This document shows, piece after piece, positions 45,405 to 54,403 of a stretch of DNA of 64,000 bases (position 1 is the first letter of the stretch; every line of letters starts with the position of its first letter). This stretch comes from Alteromonas sp. KC3. Lineage in GTDB: Bacteria > Pseudomonadota > Gammaproteobacteria > Enterobacterales > Alteromonadaceae. The notes under the pieces are model-generated. The model ran no database searches, was not told where the DNA came from, and was given only the letters and a program-made list of their open reading frames with translations. The position numbers and the translations under genes are program-made. Location: contig NZ_AP024235.1 of the NCBI RefSeq assembly GCF_016756315.1, positions 3,162,001 to 3,226,000 of the forward strand. Reading direction: 5' to 3'.

Positions 45405-45585
45405 ATTAAAATTATAAAAATAGCCTGTAGAAACGTTTCGCATGATAATTCTCTTTCTCACAATAAGTGTGGTTACGCAGTGCTCTTTATACGCAGACTG
45501 CTTGTGTCATTTATCCTTTACCATACCATCAAAATAAGCAATAGCAACGACTTTCCAAATCGGAAAGTTGATAGGTAATCTGATG

Positions 45586-46095
45586 CTATACGCTATCCAT
45601 CACATCTAGCGCCATATTTTGCCCCACTGTGGCCGTTTTAAGACTGGCCAAAAACGTGCTCACATCGTTGCTTCCCTCAGTCGGCGCCCATGCTGCAAAA
45701 CCTTTATCATCGGTTACCTCATAAGGCCCCTGTTTAACTTCCATAAATACAACAGGTGCATGACACACTGTGGCGTGCCATACATTAGGCGGAATTTCCA
45801 CACCCGAGCAATCTCCATTGCTACTTAACGTTAAGCGTTCTGAGACAGTGCCTTTATCATCAAAGAATATGAGATCTAATTCTCCCTCTAGCACCATGAA
45901 AAACTCCCATTTGTGCATTTGGCAATGACGGTGTGGACGCACATAAGAGTCAGGCATCATAGCAATAAACAAACGCTGCACGACATCTTCATAAGAATCA
46001 TGCACATTGAGATTCGCTCTGCGCCGTTCACTTTTTGCCGCGTTTTCCAGTAATGCCTCAAATGTCCGTTTATCAAACCGTTTTAACTGCTTCAC
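45586..46095 (-). CDS. WbuC-family cupin-fold metalloprotein
   Basis: The 169-residue protein has a cupin barrel with a metal-binding set VRPHRHCQMHKWEFFMVLEGE and a downstream second cupin motif ending IPPNVWHATV. The N-terminal segment RRRANLNVHDSYEDVVQRLFIAMMP is typical of the WbuC family known from O-antigen clusters. It starts at GTG 46095 with AGGA seven bases upstream, 24 bp after the GH97 stop, so it is in one operon with GH97. Its reaction is unknown. Confidence 0.85.
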   Translation of the reverse strand: MKQLKRFDKRTFEALLENAAKSERRRANLNVHDSYEDVVQRLFIAMMPDSYVRPHRHCQMHKWEFFMVLEGELDLIFFDDKGTVSERLTLSSNGDCSGVEIPPNVWHATVCHAPVVFMEVKQGPYEVTDDKGFAAWAPTEGSNDVSTFLASLKTATVGQNMALDVMDSV

Positions 46096-46119
46096 GTTGT
46101 AATCCTGTGTTTAAAAATC

Positions 46120-48180
46120 TTAGGGCAGCTTTCTAAAACGCACAGCCGCTCCACCTGATGACGCCAGTTTCAGCGTTAGCGTATCTTTGGCGCTAACTTG
46201 CTTGTGGGTTATCGACAATGCATAGGGGTTAGTTTCCCAATGCGCGTCTTCACCATCACTGTATATTTGCGCTTCGTAACGCTGGCCTTCGTCTAAGAAA
46301 CTAAGTGGAATGTCTAGCGAGATCGCGTTCTCGTCAGTAACAGCACCTAGAAACCAATCATCACCTAAATAGTGCTTATGTTGGCTTTCCTTTCGTGCCA
46401 TGACAATAAAATCGCCTACTTCGCCTTGCAACGCAATACTTTCAGACCAGTCAGTTGGCACATCTTTAATAAATTGGAAAGCATCAGGCTTGGCTTCATA
46501 ATTTTCGGGTAGGTCTGCTGCCATTTGTATGGGGCTGTATAACACCACGTATTGAGCCAACTGTTTTGCCAGTGTAGTTTGCGGGCGCATTGTATTACCT
46601 TTACCCCACTCTACACCGCCATCTTGTTGACGGATGTAGTCAAAATTGAAAATACCGGGCGTAAAGTCCATAGGGCCTGCAAGCATCCTAGTAAATGCTA
46701 GCATAGGAATATGTTCTGGTGGATTTGGTGCAGCCCAACCAGAGTTATACTCTTGCCCGCGGGCACTTTCTCGAGAGATCCAGTTTGGGTAAGTACGGCG
46801 AAGCCCCGTGTCTTTTACCGATTCATGAGTATTGATAGCAAGCTCATATTTTGCGGCTGTTTTTACGTTGTGCAAAAAGTGATTCACCACGCGCTGACTG
46901 TCAGTATATTCATAGCGAACATGGCCTTGGTCATCCTTTACTTTTAGATTTTGTCCGTGTGCAACGTAACCTGTTTTAATTTGAGAGACGCCTAATTTTT
47001 GGTAAAGCGCGAATCCATCCTCCATTTGCGCTTCATAATTACTAATACCGCCAGAAGTTTCATGATGTCCAATAAGCTTCACACCTTTGCTTTTACCGTA
47101 CTCTGTAATTCGTTTGATATCAAAGTCTGGATAGCTTTCAGTAAACGAAAAGAGCTCGGAGTTGGCAATCCAGTCGCCATCCCACCCTTTGTTCCACCCC
47201 TCTACCAAAACGCCATCAAAACCATTAGCTGCGGCAAAATCCATATACTCCATGGTTCGCTCAGTAGTTGCACCGTGCTTATCTGAAGAGCCCCAAGTAA
47301 ACTTGTCGATGTGCATTCCCCACCATATTCCCACATATTTACCGGGCTCTACCCAGCTTACTTCTCCCAACTTGTTTGGCTCATTGAGGTTAAGAGAAAT
47401 AAACGAGTTGGCTAAATCGACGGCTTCATCACCAATCGTTATTGTTCTCCAAGGCGTAGTAAACGAGCCATGCTTTCGAACCAAAACACCATCGTGCGAA
47501 GGCGCAAGAGCAGCGGTAAAGCGACCCAACTCTTGTTTATCAAGACTCATACCGGCATAGTCGACAAGTGCCGCTTCGTGCACGGCAACATGAACACCAT
47601 TTTCATAAGCAACTGTAAATGGCGTGTGGGCTTTGTATACTTCTTGAAGTGGGGTTTTACGATATAGATATTCGTATCGCTCGCGGCCATGAGCAGGGAT
47701 CCAATACGCCGTTGCCTGATGAGAATTGACAAAATTAAACTCTGTCAGCTCTCGCGTAATTGTCCGTTTTTCATCAGTCACAATTTCATATCTAAAACCG
47801 ACACCGTCGTTGAAAACCCTGGCACGCACCTGAAAACGATTTTCATTATTGCCATTGTCGATGAATTCAACCACTAATTCGTTGTGGTAGTCACGGATTT
47901 GAGTTTGCTCTCCCCATGGCTGTGTCCATGTGGCATCTACGCGATTTCGACTGATTTCTTTAACAGAAAAATCGCGATACATAGGTGCCGCACTTGCAAA
48001 AGTAAAACCTAATTTACTTGATGCAAAAAGCGGCGTACCGCGATAGTCAATGCGATACTGCGCGATACTTTTGTCGCTACTAAAGGTGAGTACGATTTTT
48101 TTGTCCGGCGATTTAACAACAACTTCGCTGGCGAAAACGGAGGTGGCAGACAGTAAAAGTAACAGGCAAATTGCTCGCAT
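46120..48180 (-). CDS. Glycoside hydrolase family 97 (alpha-glucosidase, SusB-like)
   Basis: The 686-residue protein has a signal peptide (cleavage near residue 17) and the GH97 fold. By my memory-based alignment to SusB, its acidic site residues are all present: Glu202 (HEAAL), Glu327 (EGWNKGW), Glu374 (HHETSG), Glu453 (THESVK), Glu471 (RESARG) and Glu477 (GQEYN). The spacings 453-471-477 equal those of the Ca-binding and acid residues of SusB, which points to the inverting alpha-glucosidase type rather than the retaining alpha-galactosidases. It probably trims alpha-glucans in the periplasm. A LacI-like operator lies upstream. Confidence 0.9.
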   Translation of the reverse strand: MRAICLLLLLSATSVFASEVVVKSPDKKIVLTFSSDKSIAQYRIDYRGTPLFASSKLGFTFASAAPMYRDFSVKEISRNRVDATWTQPWGEQTQIRDYHNELVVEFIDNGNNENRFQVRARVFNDGVGFRYEIVTDEKRTITRELTEFNFVNSHQATAYWIPAHGRERYEYLYRKTPLQEVYKAHTPFTVAYENGVHVAVHEAALVDYAGMSLDKQELGRFTAALAPSHDGVLVRKHGSFTTPWRTITIGDEAVDLANSFISLNLNEPNKLGEVSWVEPGKYVGIWWGMHIDKFTWGSSDKHGATTERTMEYMDFAAANGFDGVLVEGWNKGWDGDWIANSELFSFTESYPDFDIKRITEYGKSKGVKLIGHHETSGGISNYEAQMEDGFALYQKLGVSQIKTGYVAHGQNLKVKDDQGHVRYEYTDSQRVVNHFLHNVKTAAKYELAINTHESVKDTGLRRTYPNWISRESARGQEYNSGWAAPNPPEHIPMLAFTRMLAGPMDFTPGIFNFDYIRQQDGGVEWGKGNTMRPQTTLAKQLAQYVVLYSPIQMAADLPENYEAKPDAFQFIKDVPTDWSESIALQGEVGDFIVMARKESQHKHYLGDDWFLGAVTDENAISLDIPLSFLDEGQRYEAQIYSDGEDAHWETNPYALSITHKQVSAKDTLTLKLASSGGAAVRFRKLP

Positions 48181-48189
48181 GGACTAACC

Positions 48190-48260
48190 TTAACATTGTT
48201 AATGTTATGTTAGTATCAAGCAATTTGCCTATTTTGCAAGCAATTTCTTAAACGATTAAG
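48190..48260 (-). promoter_or_regulatory. Upstream region of GH97 with operator-like sites
   Basis: Three elements lie upstream of the GH97 ATG: a palindrome AACATT/AATGTT (about 48192-48206), two copies of CAAGCAATTT exactly 20 bp apart (48217-48226, 48237-48246) and CTTAAACGATTAAG (48247-48260). The last agrees with the lacI-upstream site CTTAAACGTTTAA in 12 of 13 bases. A possible promoter on the minus strand is TTGCAA-N16-GATACT within the same stretch. Confidence 0.5.
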
Positions 48261-48282
48261 ATCAGCTGATTTAATTACACTT

Positions 48283-49287
48283 TTATTTTCGCGCTTTTTT
48301 CATTCTACGGCTTTGTTCTTGACGCTTTTCTTCACGTTTTTCTTTGCGGTCTTTTTTATCTGGCGTTAACGAGCCAGTTTTAAATTTTTGCTTGCGCTTG
48401 GCTTTTGCTTCAGCTTTTCTTGCCGCCTCTTTCGCCATTTCTTCTTTTTCTTGTTCAAGCATCTCTGGCGTTTCTAACGTAATACGCCCCAGTTTTCCCG
48501 ACTGAAGTTCTTTCAGTAATATCTCGCATATTTTGTGTAAATTAACCCTACCCCCAGCTTGAATTGCGCCGCGATTTTTCGCCGCTGCTTCTAGAAACTC
48601 AATTTCTGTGTCTGGCAGTTCATCAAGCTTGTAGCGCTCTTGCATAACTTCTGGGTACGCTTTAATAAGGTAATCAGCCGCGAAAAATCCCACGTCGTCA
48701 TACTCCATTGCCGTATTTTTTACTGCACCTGAGGATGCTAAACGGTAAATCGAATTTGGGTTTTCTAACTTAGGCCAAAGTACTCCTGGCGTATCAAAAA
48801 GAATAATGCCGCTGCCAAGGTTAATCCGCTGCTGACTTTTGGTAACGGCCGGTTCATTGCCCGTTTTAGCAATAATTCGCTCGGCCAATATGTTAATCAA
48901 GGTCGACTTCCCCACATTAGGGATACCTGTGATCATAGCCTTAATCGCTTTCGGTTGAGCGTCTTTATGGGCGCAAATGCTTCTTATCATCTGCATTATT
49001 TGTTTACTATTACCCGGGTTATCACTTGATGTGGTAATCGTTTTAACGCCGCGTTCTTTTTCTAAACTTTCCTGCCAGCGAGCCGTAATGTCAGGGTCAG
49101 CTAAATCATATTTATTCAGAATTTTTATACAGGGTTTGTCGCCACGAATTTTTGCAATTTCCGGGTTTTCGCTAGAATATGGGATACGCGCATCAAGCAC
49201 TTCTATTAGAATATCTACTTGATTTAACGACTCTTTAATTTCTTTCAAGGCTTTGTGCATGTGCCCTGGGAACCATTGTAATGCCAC
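48283..49287 (-). CDS. RbgA/YlqF-like circularly permuted ribosome-assembly GTPase
   Basis: The 334-residue protein has GTPase motifs in permuted order: NKYDLAD (G4) first, then GIPNVGKST (G1) and DTPGVL (G3). It starts MALQWFPGHMHKALKEIKE, which is the typical YlqF N-terminus, and ends in a highly Lys/Arg-rich tail suited to rRNA binding. It should act in 50S subunit assembly. The 103-bp gap upstream of the next gene (GH97 start at 48180) contains the GH97 regulatory sites. Confidence 0.9.
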   Translation of the reverse strand: MALQWFPGHMHKALKEIKESLNQVDILIEVLDARIPYSSENPEIAKIRGDKPCIKILNKYDLADPDITARWQESLEKERGVKTITTSSDNPGNSKQIMQMIRSICAHKDAQPKAIKAMITGIPNVGKSTLINILAERIIAKTGNEPAVTKSQQRINLGSGIILFDTPGVLWPKLENPNSIYRLASSGAVKNTAMEYDDVGFFAADYLIKAYPEVMQERYKLDELPDTEIEFLEAAAKNRGAIQAGGRVNLHKICEILLKELQSGKLGRITLETPEMLEQEKEEMAKEAARKAEAKAKRKQKFKTGSLTPDKKDRKEKREEKRQEQSRRMKKARK

Positions 49288-49336
49288 GGTTTATTCCTAT
49301 ATTTTGCGAGTATTAAGGGGTTGCAACAGCTGCGAG

Positions 49337-50098
49337 TTAACGCGAAAGTTCATAGACACACATATTGACGGCACTGGCCAGATTCAATGAGTCAATTTTG
49401 CCACACCCTGGAATTGTGAATGCTTCTGCGTTGAGGCTGGCTAACACTTCTCTAGGCACGCCTCTCGCTTCGTTACCAAAAAGATAGCACTGATAATCAC
49501 CAAATGTGGGCGACATTACTTTTTTGCCATTCATGTCTAAGTAAGCAAAGTGCTGAAATCTATCATTCAATGACTCAAGGGGCACATTAAGCTCCATATC
49601 AACGTGAAATATAGCCCCCATACTGGCTCGCACTACCTTTGAATTGTAAGGGTCAACACTATTTGGGCTCATCATTAATGTGACGTTGCCAAACCATGCC
49701 AACGTTCTTAATATCGTGCCTAAATTGCCTGGGTCTTGTGTTTCATAAAGGTACACATAATAGGTGTTCGCAGAGGTTTTATTGCTTGTTTCGGTGGAGC
49801 GTTTTTTCGGTAATGGAACAAGGGCAATAATGCCCTGAGGTGATTTAGTATCGCTCAACGATACCATTTGTTGTTCACTAAGAACTTCAACCTTATAGTT
49901 TGTTGAAAGCTTCTTAGAAAGCCAATCGGCGTACTGTGAGGTTGCGTAAAAGGTGATTTCACTCAGACTCAAAAAAGCCTGTTTATCATTAATGGCCTTA
50001 ATTAACTCAAGTACCAGATGCTCTCCTTCCACCAAATAATAGCCGAATTGAGACCGGTATTTCTTTTGGTGGAGCTTTTTTACATCACTGAGTTTCAT
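49337..50098 (-). CDS. SpoU/TrmH-family RNA 2'-O-methyltransferase
   Basis: The protein (253 residues from ATG 50098) has an N-terminal substrate-binding domain (FGYYLVEGEHLVLELI) and a C-terminal SPOUT domain with a knot: DPGNLGTILRTLAWFG, NEARGVPREVLAS and LNLASAVNMCVYEL, the three SpoU motifs. It methylates a ribose in rRNA or tRNA. The longer frame (start at 50173) is unlikely because AAGG-N9-ATG precedes the internal start. It is part of a minus-strand series after the transglutaminase gene. Confidence 0.9.
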   Translation of the reverse strand: MKLSDVKKLHQKKYRSQFGYYLVEGEHLVLELIKAINDKQAFLSLSEITFYATSQYADWLSKKLSTNYKVEVLSEQQMVSLSDTKSPQGIIALVPLPKKRSTETSNKTSANTYYVYLYETQDPGNLGTILRTLAWFGNVTLMMSPNSVDPYNSKVVRASMGAIFHVDMELNVPLESLNDRFQHFAYLDMNGKKVMSPTFGDYQCYLFGNEARGVPREVLASLNAEAFTIPGCGKIDSLNLASAVNMCVYELSR

Positions 50099-50191
50099 TA
50101 AACCTGACCTTAAAATCTTTTGCGGCGCAAGTGTAAGCCAAACAGACGAAAACTCAAGTACTGCGTGGTACACAACAAACTATTGTTACGC

Positions 50192-50980
50192 CTATTTTAG
50201 CCCTCTTACATCGGTTATGCGCTGTGGCAACGTAAACATGCTTTTACCCAGCGCTAACGCGTACCCAGGTCCCTCGTTATCAAGCACGTAACTCGGTAAG
50301 TAAAACACGCGCGCGTTTTGCTGATTGGTTAGCGCCGCATCAATACGCTGCCACCTGTTTTCGATATACAGTTCATTCCAAGCATGACCAAACGCTTCTA
50401 GTGTTTTATCGACCTCCACAAGAACTGAGCCCACAACCACGCGAGCGGGCACATCAAGACCTCTAGCCAACGCTGCGGTCAACACCGCAAACTCTGTACA
50501 GTCACCACTTTTACTTTTAGCAACGGTAGAGGCAAACGCAAAATTGTGAATGTAGCTAGGTTCAGTAATATACGTCGACACGTACTGCTCTATGCTTTGC
50601 CCAAGCAAATCTGGCGTTGATACCAGATTGGTTTGCTTAAACTGCGTTAGAACGGATTGAACTTGAGGCTCGTCATAATCAATGACAAAGCTGCTCTGGG
50701 TGTGCTTATTTATTACCGGCGCATTCGCTACGTAATGTTCATTTAGTGATAGCGTGAGCGTATTACCTGACACGTTATCCACTTGCACACCTTCCCAGCC
50801 AGCTAACAAAGTTTGATACTCAGACGGTTTACTCACCACCACTTCAAACTGGATGCTTGACGGTAGGGGTAACGCTTGTTCTGAATGAAGCGTTAATTCG
50901 ATTTGAGCGAAGGTAGGCGAGCTTTGCCCATGGGCAACACTCGCAAGTAGCCACAACACTAACGTATATAAACGCATCAT
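50192..50980 (-). CDS. Secreted transglutaminase-like cysteine protein
   Basis: The 262-residue protein has a signal peptide (cleavage near ASVAHG, residue 18) and a transglutaminase-like fold with a complete Cys161 (SGDCTEFA), His199 (FGHAWNEL) and Asp214 (RIDAAL) triad. Such proteins act as proteases or amidases or in scaffold formation outside the cytoplasm. It starts in the ATGA overlap with the secreted protein gene upstream, so they are translated together. A functional partnership is inferred from this. Confidence 0.85.
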   Translation of the reverse strand: MMRLYTLVLWLLASVAHGQSSPTFAQIELTLHSEQALPLPSSIQFEVVVSKPSEYQTLLAGWEGVQVDNVSGNTLTLSLNEHYVANAPVINKHTQSSFVIDYDEPQVQSVLTQFKQTNLVSTPDLLGQSIEQYVSTYITEPSYIHNFAFASTVAKSKSGDCTEFAVLTAALARGLDVPARVVVGSVLVEVDKTLEAFGHAWNELYIENRWQRIDAALTNQQNARVFYLPSYVLDNEGPGYALALGKSMFTLPQRITDVRGLK

Positions 50981-52215
50981 AACGCTGTAGGTTTACCAGA
51001 AACGAAAAGCGGTTTTATTAACATGGAGACAGGCCCGATACTCATGGTAGCAGATTGCATTATTAGGTCATCGTTGGCCTTATACTTTACCTCAAAACCT
51101 TCCATATCAGCCTTATACAGATGTAGACCATCCTGCTGCCCCTCTTTCAACATCGTTGTCGTTGTGGGTGCTGTTGGGTCGGTATCGGCAGACCAAGTTA
51201 CATACGTGGTGGTTTCTTTGTCAGTCTTATTCAGTTCGTCAACCACTAAGTAAGTACCAAAGTTAGAGACAAACTCACCTTGATATTCTAACTGTGCAGA
51301 AATGGGCTTACCTTGTATTTCGCCTTCAACGGCCCATACACCTTCAGATGCCGATAACGATAGCGACGAAGACATTTCGCTGTTCTCTACCGAATAGGTA
51401 TAAGCATTTATTAACTCGCCATCAGCATAACTCCATGAACGCGTAACAGTATCTGTTGTAGCAACATTGTTTGCATCTACAGGCAAAATCATTGAAAGCG
51501 CTTCTCTGATTTCAACATCACCATCAGCATCTTTAGTGAACTTCTCAACCGCAACACCAACCAATTCGTTATTCATATATACCGAATTAACTGAGTTAAA
51601 AAACGGTGTTGCATGAGCGCTTTTATCCGTCGCATTAACAAACGAGGTAAAGACATCCTTAAAGGTTTCGCGATAGCCAATTTCGTTGTGTAGACAAACT
51701 TGAAGACCATTAGGAGACTCGGCGGATAACCCCTTCATTAAACCTGTTAACTGCTCTGCACCTGTTCCCAGGTTATAAAGCACCTGATAATCAAGTACTG
51801 CTGTATCGGCAATATTTTCCACATTTAGTGAGTAGTTGTACTGGCTGGTTAGTGCTCTTTTGTGCAATGTAGCGATATTCTCTGTCGCATACTTCATCAT
51901 ATTAACAAGTGAATTTGCGGGGCCATCGTAATCTTGAAATGCCCAACACTCCACTGGGGTGTCAGTGCCGATGTCAACGGTGTAATACCAATACGTATCG
52001 GCTTTCTCTACATCAGACCACTTTCCCAAAATTGCAGCGCTTAGCGGAAACTCTGCAAGTGTAACATTCGACTTTTCAGTAATTTTCACTTCGCGTTTCA
52101 CCGCGTCGTTGAACCAGCCAGGAAGCTGTTCTTGTGAAATATAATCTTTCGCTAGTACTGGGGTTACACTGCACACCAGTGCCAAACCCATTAATGATGC
52201 GTTTACTTTTTTCAT
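50977..52215 (-). CDS. Secreted protein of unknown function, coupled to transglutaminase gene
   Basis: This 412-residue protein begins with a clear signal peptide (MKKVNASLMGLALVCSVTPVLA). I do not recognise the rest. It contains mixed beta-rich segments, a pair of Cys residues (VECWAFQ near 98 and LQVCLHN near 186), and regular Thr/Asp runs near its C-terminus. Its stop codon overlaps the next gene's ATG (4 bp). Conserved pairing with a transglutaminase is plausible, for example as its substrate or a periplasmic chaperone. Confidence 0.7.
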   Translation of the reverse strand: MKKVNASLMGLALVCSVTPVLAKDYISQEQLPGWFNDAVKREVKITEKSNVTLAEFPLSAAILGKWSDVEKADTYWYYTVDIGTDTPVECWAFQDYDGPANSLVNMMKYATENIATLHKRALTSQYNYSLNVENIADTAVLDYQVLYNLGTGAEQLTGLMKGLSAESPNGLQVCLHNEIGYRETFKDVFTSFVNATDKSAHATPFFNSVNSVYMNNELVGVAVEKFTKDADGDVEIREALSMILPVDANNVATTDTVTRSWSYADGELINAYTYSVENSEMSSSLSLSASEGVWAVEGEIQGKPISAQLEYQGEFVSNFGTYLVVDELNKTDKETTTYVTWSADTDPTAPTTTTMLKEGQQDGLHLYKADMEGFEVKYKANDDLIMQSATMSIGPVSMLIKPLFVSGKPTAL

Positions 52216-52230
52216 TGTTATTTTATTCCT

Positions 52231-54180
52231 TTACTCGTCTTCCACTACGTATATTTCACCATCGTAAATTCCCTGCACGGTAAGCTTTTGACTCGCTAAC
52301 GCCTGCAAGTAATCAATATGAGCTTGCTCAATTTTTTGTCCCGGTACAATCAGTGGGATCCCAGGAGGATACGGCGTGATTAAACCAGCGGCAGTACGCC
52401 CTACACTATTTTGCCACGCTATTGCCTCGCGCTTGCTAAAAAACGCTTTCGAAGGTAAATCGTCCAAATGAATGGGTGGTATATCAGCTGGCAGAGGGCT
52501 TTTGCTTTTACGCTTACTTAAGTTTACGGCACCATCGTCTAAACGCTTTAACGCATTGTATAGTCTTACTATCTTAGAGCGCATGCCGCCCAGCGTTAAC
52601 AACACCAAGATTGTACTGTGCGTAAACTTTTCTATTTCAAGACCCACTTCGTCCATTAAGAATCGATGAATTTCTTGGTTGGAATAATCCAATGCGGAAA
52701 CATCAATGAGGATTTTAAGTGGATCATGACCAATGTTATCGCTTTCGAAGTGCGAGAACATTGTGGCAAAATCTTGTGGACTTAACACCCGCAAACGCTT
52801 GAATTTAGCCATTTGGGCTTTTAACTCAGCCACATTGCTCAACAACTCATTGAGAATTTTATACCCTTCCATCTCTAACTGTTGACGACAGACGTCTAAC
52901 GAAGCAATGAGTTGATACTTTGGCGAAGTACTGGTGTGTATTGCGAAGACCTCTTTAAAGAAGTCTTTGTCGAAGTCAGGATCATTGACATGAATGAATG
53001 ACGCCTGAGAAAACGCAGAAACTACTTTGTGCGCTGAATGCGTGATGTAATCAGCGCCAGCCGCAATAGCTGAATAATCACGCAATGCTGGGTGAAATAG
53101 CGAATATGCAAACCAGGCTTCGTCAATGAAAACCTTAATACCATGTTCATGCGCAAGTTGAACCACTTGCTTTAAGTCGGTGAGCAAACCATCGTACGTA
53201 CAACCGGTAAGAACAATGAGTTTTGCATCAGTATTTTGCTCTATAAGGTTTTTAATTTGTGCCATGCGCGGCGGTGAAAAAATACCATACTCTGGGTTAA
53301 ACACACTGTCGAGATACACTGGCATTGCGCGCGCTTGAATAATGCCGTAGTGCACAGATTTGTGACAATTGCGATCGGCTATAACTTTATCACCCTCTCG
53401 CAGCAACGTTTGCAGAATTATTTTATTCGACGTTGAAGAACCGTTAGTGACAAAGTAAGAATGACGCACTTCAAATGTATTTGCCACAGCAGCCTGCGCT
53501 TTACCAATAGCATGTGTGCCGTCAGATAGTGATCCCAATGAGTCCACACTCACCGAAAGGTCACTGACAAACACGTTGCGTCCAAAGAAGCGGTAAAAAT
53601 CGCTGATGTAAGGAGAGTTTCTAAAGCTCGCACCGCCGCTGTGCCCTGGTGTATGCCAAGAGTCGTTTGCTTCTACAACATAATCTTTGTACTCAGTCCA
53701 AAACGGTGTTTCATTTCTATCATCAAAGTCATTAATGATGTAACCCAGTATAGATTCTGGGTCTGAGATAATGTCATTGCGATAAAAGAATGACTCTATA
53801 CCGTTGGCCTGATTAACGATGTCCAGTCCTTTAACCGCATCACCCAATACATAAACCGGTAGCTCAGGGCGTATTCGTTTGATGGCATCAATCACACGAG
53901 CGTTGTTTTGAATAACAGCACCTTTGTCGTCAGAGTCAGCAACCTGACTAACGAGTTCGTGTTCTTTTGCTACCACGTCCCAGCTAAACACAACCGCTTG
54001 AATGTCTCCGTCGTCACGCACAAACTGTAACGCTTTGGCTACCGCATTTGCCTCTATCAGACTTATTTCTACATCATCACGATCAAAATACGTGATGGTA
54101 TTGCTAATACTTGTGGTGATTTGCTCAAGCAAATCAGCGGCATCTTCTATAACAAGAATTTTCAAATGAGGGCGCATCAA
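52231..54180 (-). CDS. Orn/Lys/Arg decarboxylase family PLP enzyme
   Basis: The 649-residue protein has an N-terminal receiver-like 'wing' domain (about residues 1-150; ILVIEDAADLL), then a PLP-dependent fold: NCHKSVH (His273 stacks on PLP), FIDEAWFAY (Asp353) and the Schiff-base Lys385 in THSAHKVVSAF. A C-terminal decarboxylase domain completes the family layout. It would decarboxylate ornithine, lysine or arginine; I cannot tell which. It is somewhat shorter than the E. coli inducible enzymes (about 710-755 residues). No antiporter gene is adjacent. Confidence 0.87.
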   Translation of the reverse strand: MMRPHLKILVIEDAADLLEQITTSISNTITYFDRDDVEISLIEANAVAKALQFVRDDGDIQAVVFSWDVVAKEHELVSQVADSDDKGAVIQNNARVIDAIKRIRPELPVYVLGDAVKGLDIVNQANGIESFFYRNDIISDPESILGYIINDFDDRNETPFWTEYKDYVVEANDSWHTPGHSGGASFRNSPYISDFYRFFGRNVFVSDLSVSVDSLGSLSDGTHAIGKAQAAVANTFEVRHSYFVTNGSSTSNKIILQTLLREGDKVIADRNCHKSVHYGIIQARAMPVYLDSVFNPEYGIFSPPRMAQIKNLIEQNTDAKLIVLTGCTYDGLLTDLKQVVQLAHEHGIKVFIDEAWFAYSLFHPALRDYSAIAAGADYITHSAHKVVSAFSQASFIHVNDPDFDKDFFKEVFAIHTSTSPKYQLIASLDVCRQQLEMEGYKILNELLSNVAELKAQMAKFKRLRVLSPQDFATMFSHFESDNIGHDPLKILIDVSALDYSNQEIHRFLMDEVGLEIEKFTHSTILVLLTLGGMRSKIVRLYNALKRLDDGAVNLSKRKSKSPLPADIPPIHLDDLPSKAFFSKREAIAWQNSVGRTAAGLITPYPPGIPLIVPGQKIEQAHIDYLQALASQKLTVQGIYDGEIYVVEDE

Positions 54181-54198
54181 ACATCCGTGATTAGTTAC

Positions 54199-54215
54199 TT
54201 AGCGCATGGCGCTAA
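54199..54215. promoter_or_regulatory. Perfect inverted repeat in decarboxylase leader
   Basis: TTAGCGC-ATG-GCGCTAA (54199-54215) is a perfect seven-base inverted repeat, 19 bp upstream of the decarboxylase ATG, in the divergent gap to the crotonase gene. It could be an operator or an RNA hairpin near the ribosome site. Confidence 0.5.
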
Positions 54216-54403
54216 CGTGGTTACCAAAATTAGAGTGTAACGCTGAATTTCATGTTGTGTGAAGTTTTCATTTGCTCTATCACCATTATAAATCGCACTT
54301 TATTACTTTCTCGAAGTGGGCATTTTACGTTGTGTATAGGTATGATAGTGGCCCTTTTGAGATTTGCCCTTTGTCACTTACTGAAATGGAGCTAAAACAC
54401 AAC

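Noticed and set aside
45048..45585. A type II toxin-antitoxin pair with the XRE gene as antitoxin
   Set aside because: No toxin-like frame of reasonable length exists beside it on either strand.
47162..47560. A 132-residue plus-strand frame within GH97
   Set aside because: It is antisense to a well-supported GH97 gene whose catalytic motifs are intact.
49337..50173. Longer start of the SpoU methyltransferase
   Set aside because: The additional 25 residues have no family match, and a good ribosome site precedes the ATG at 50098.
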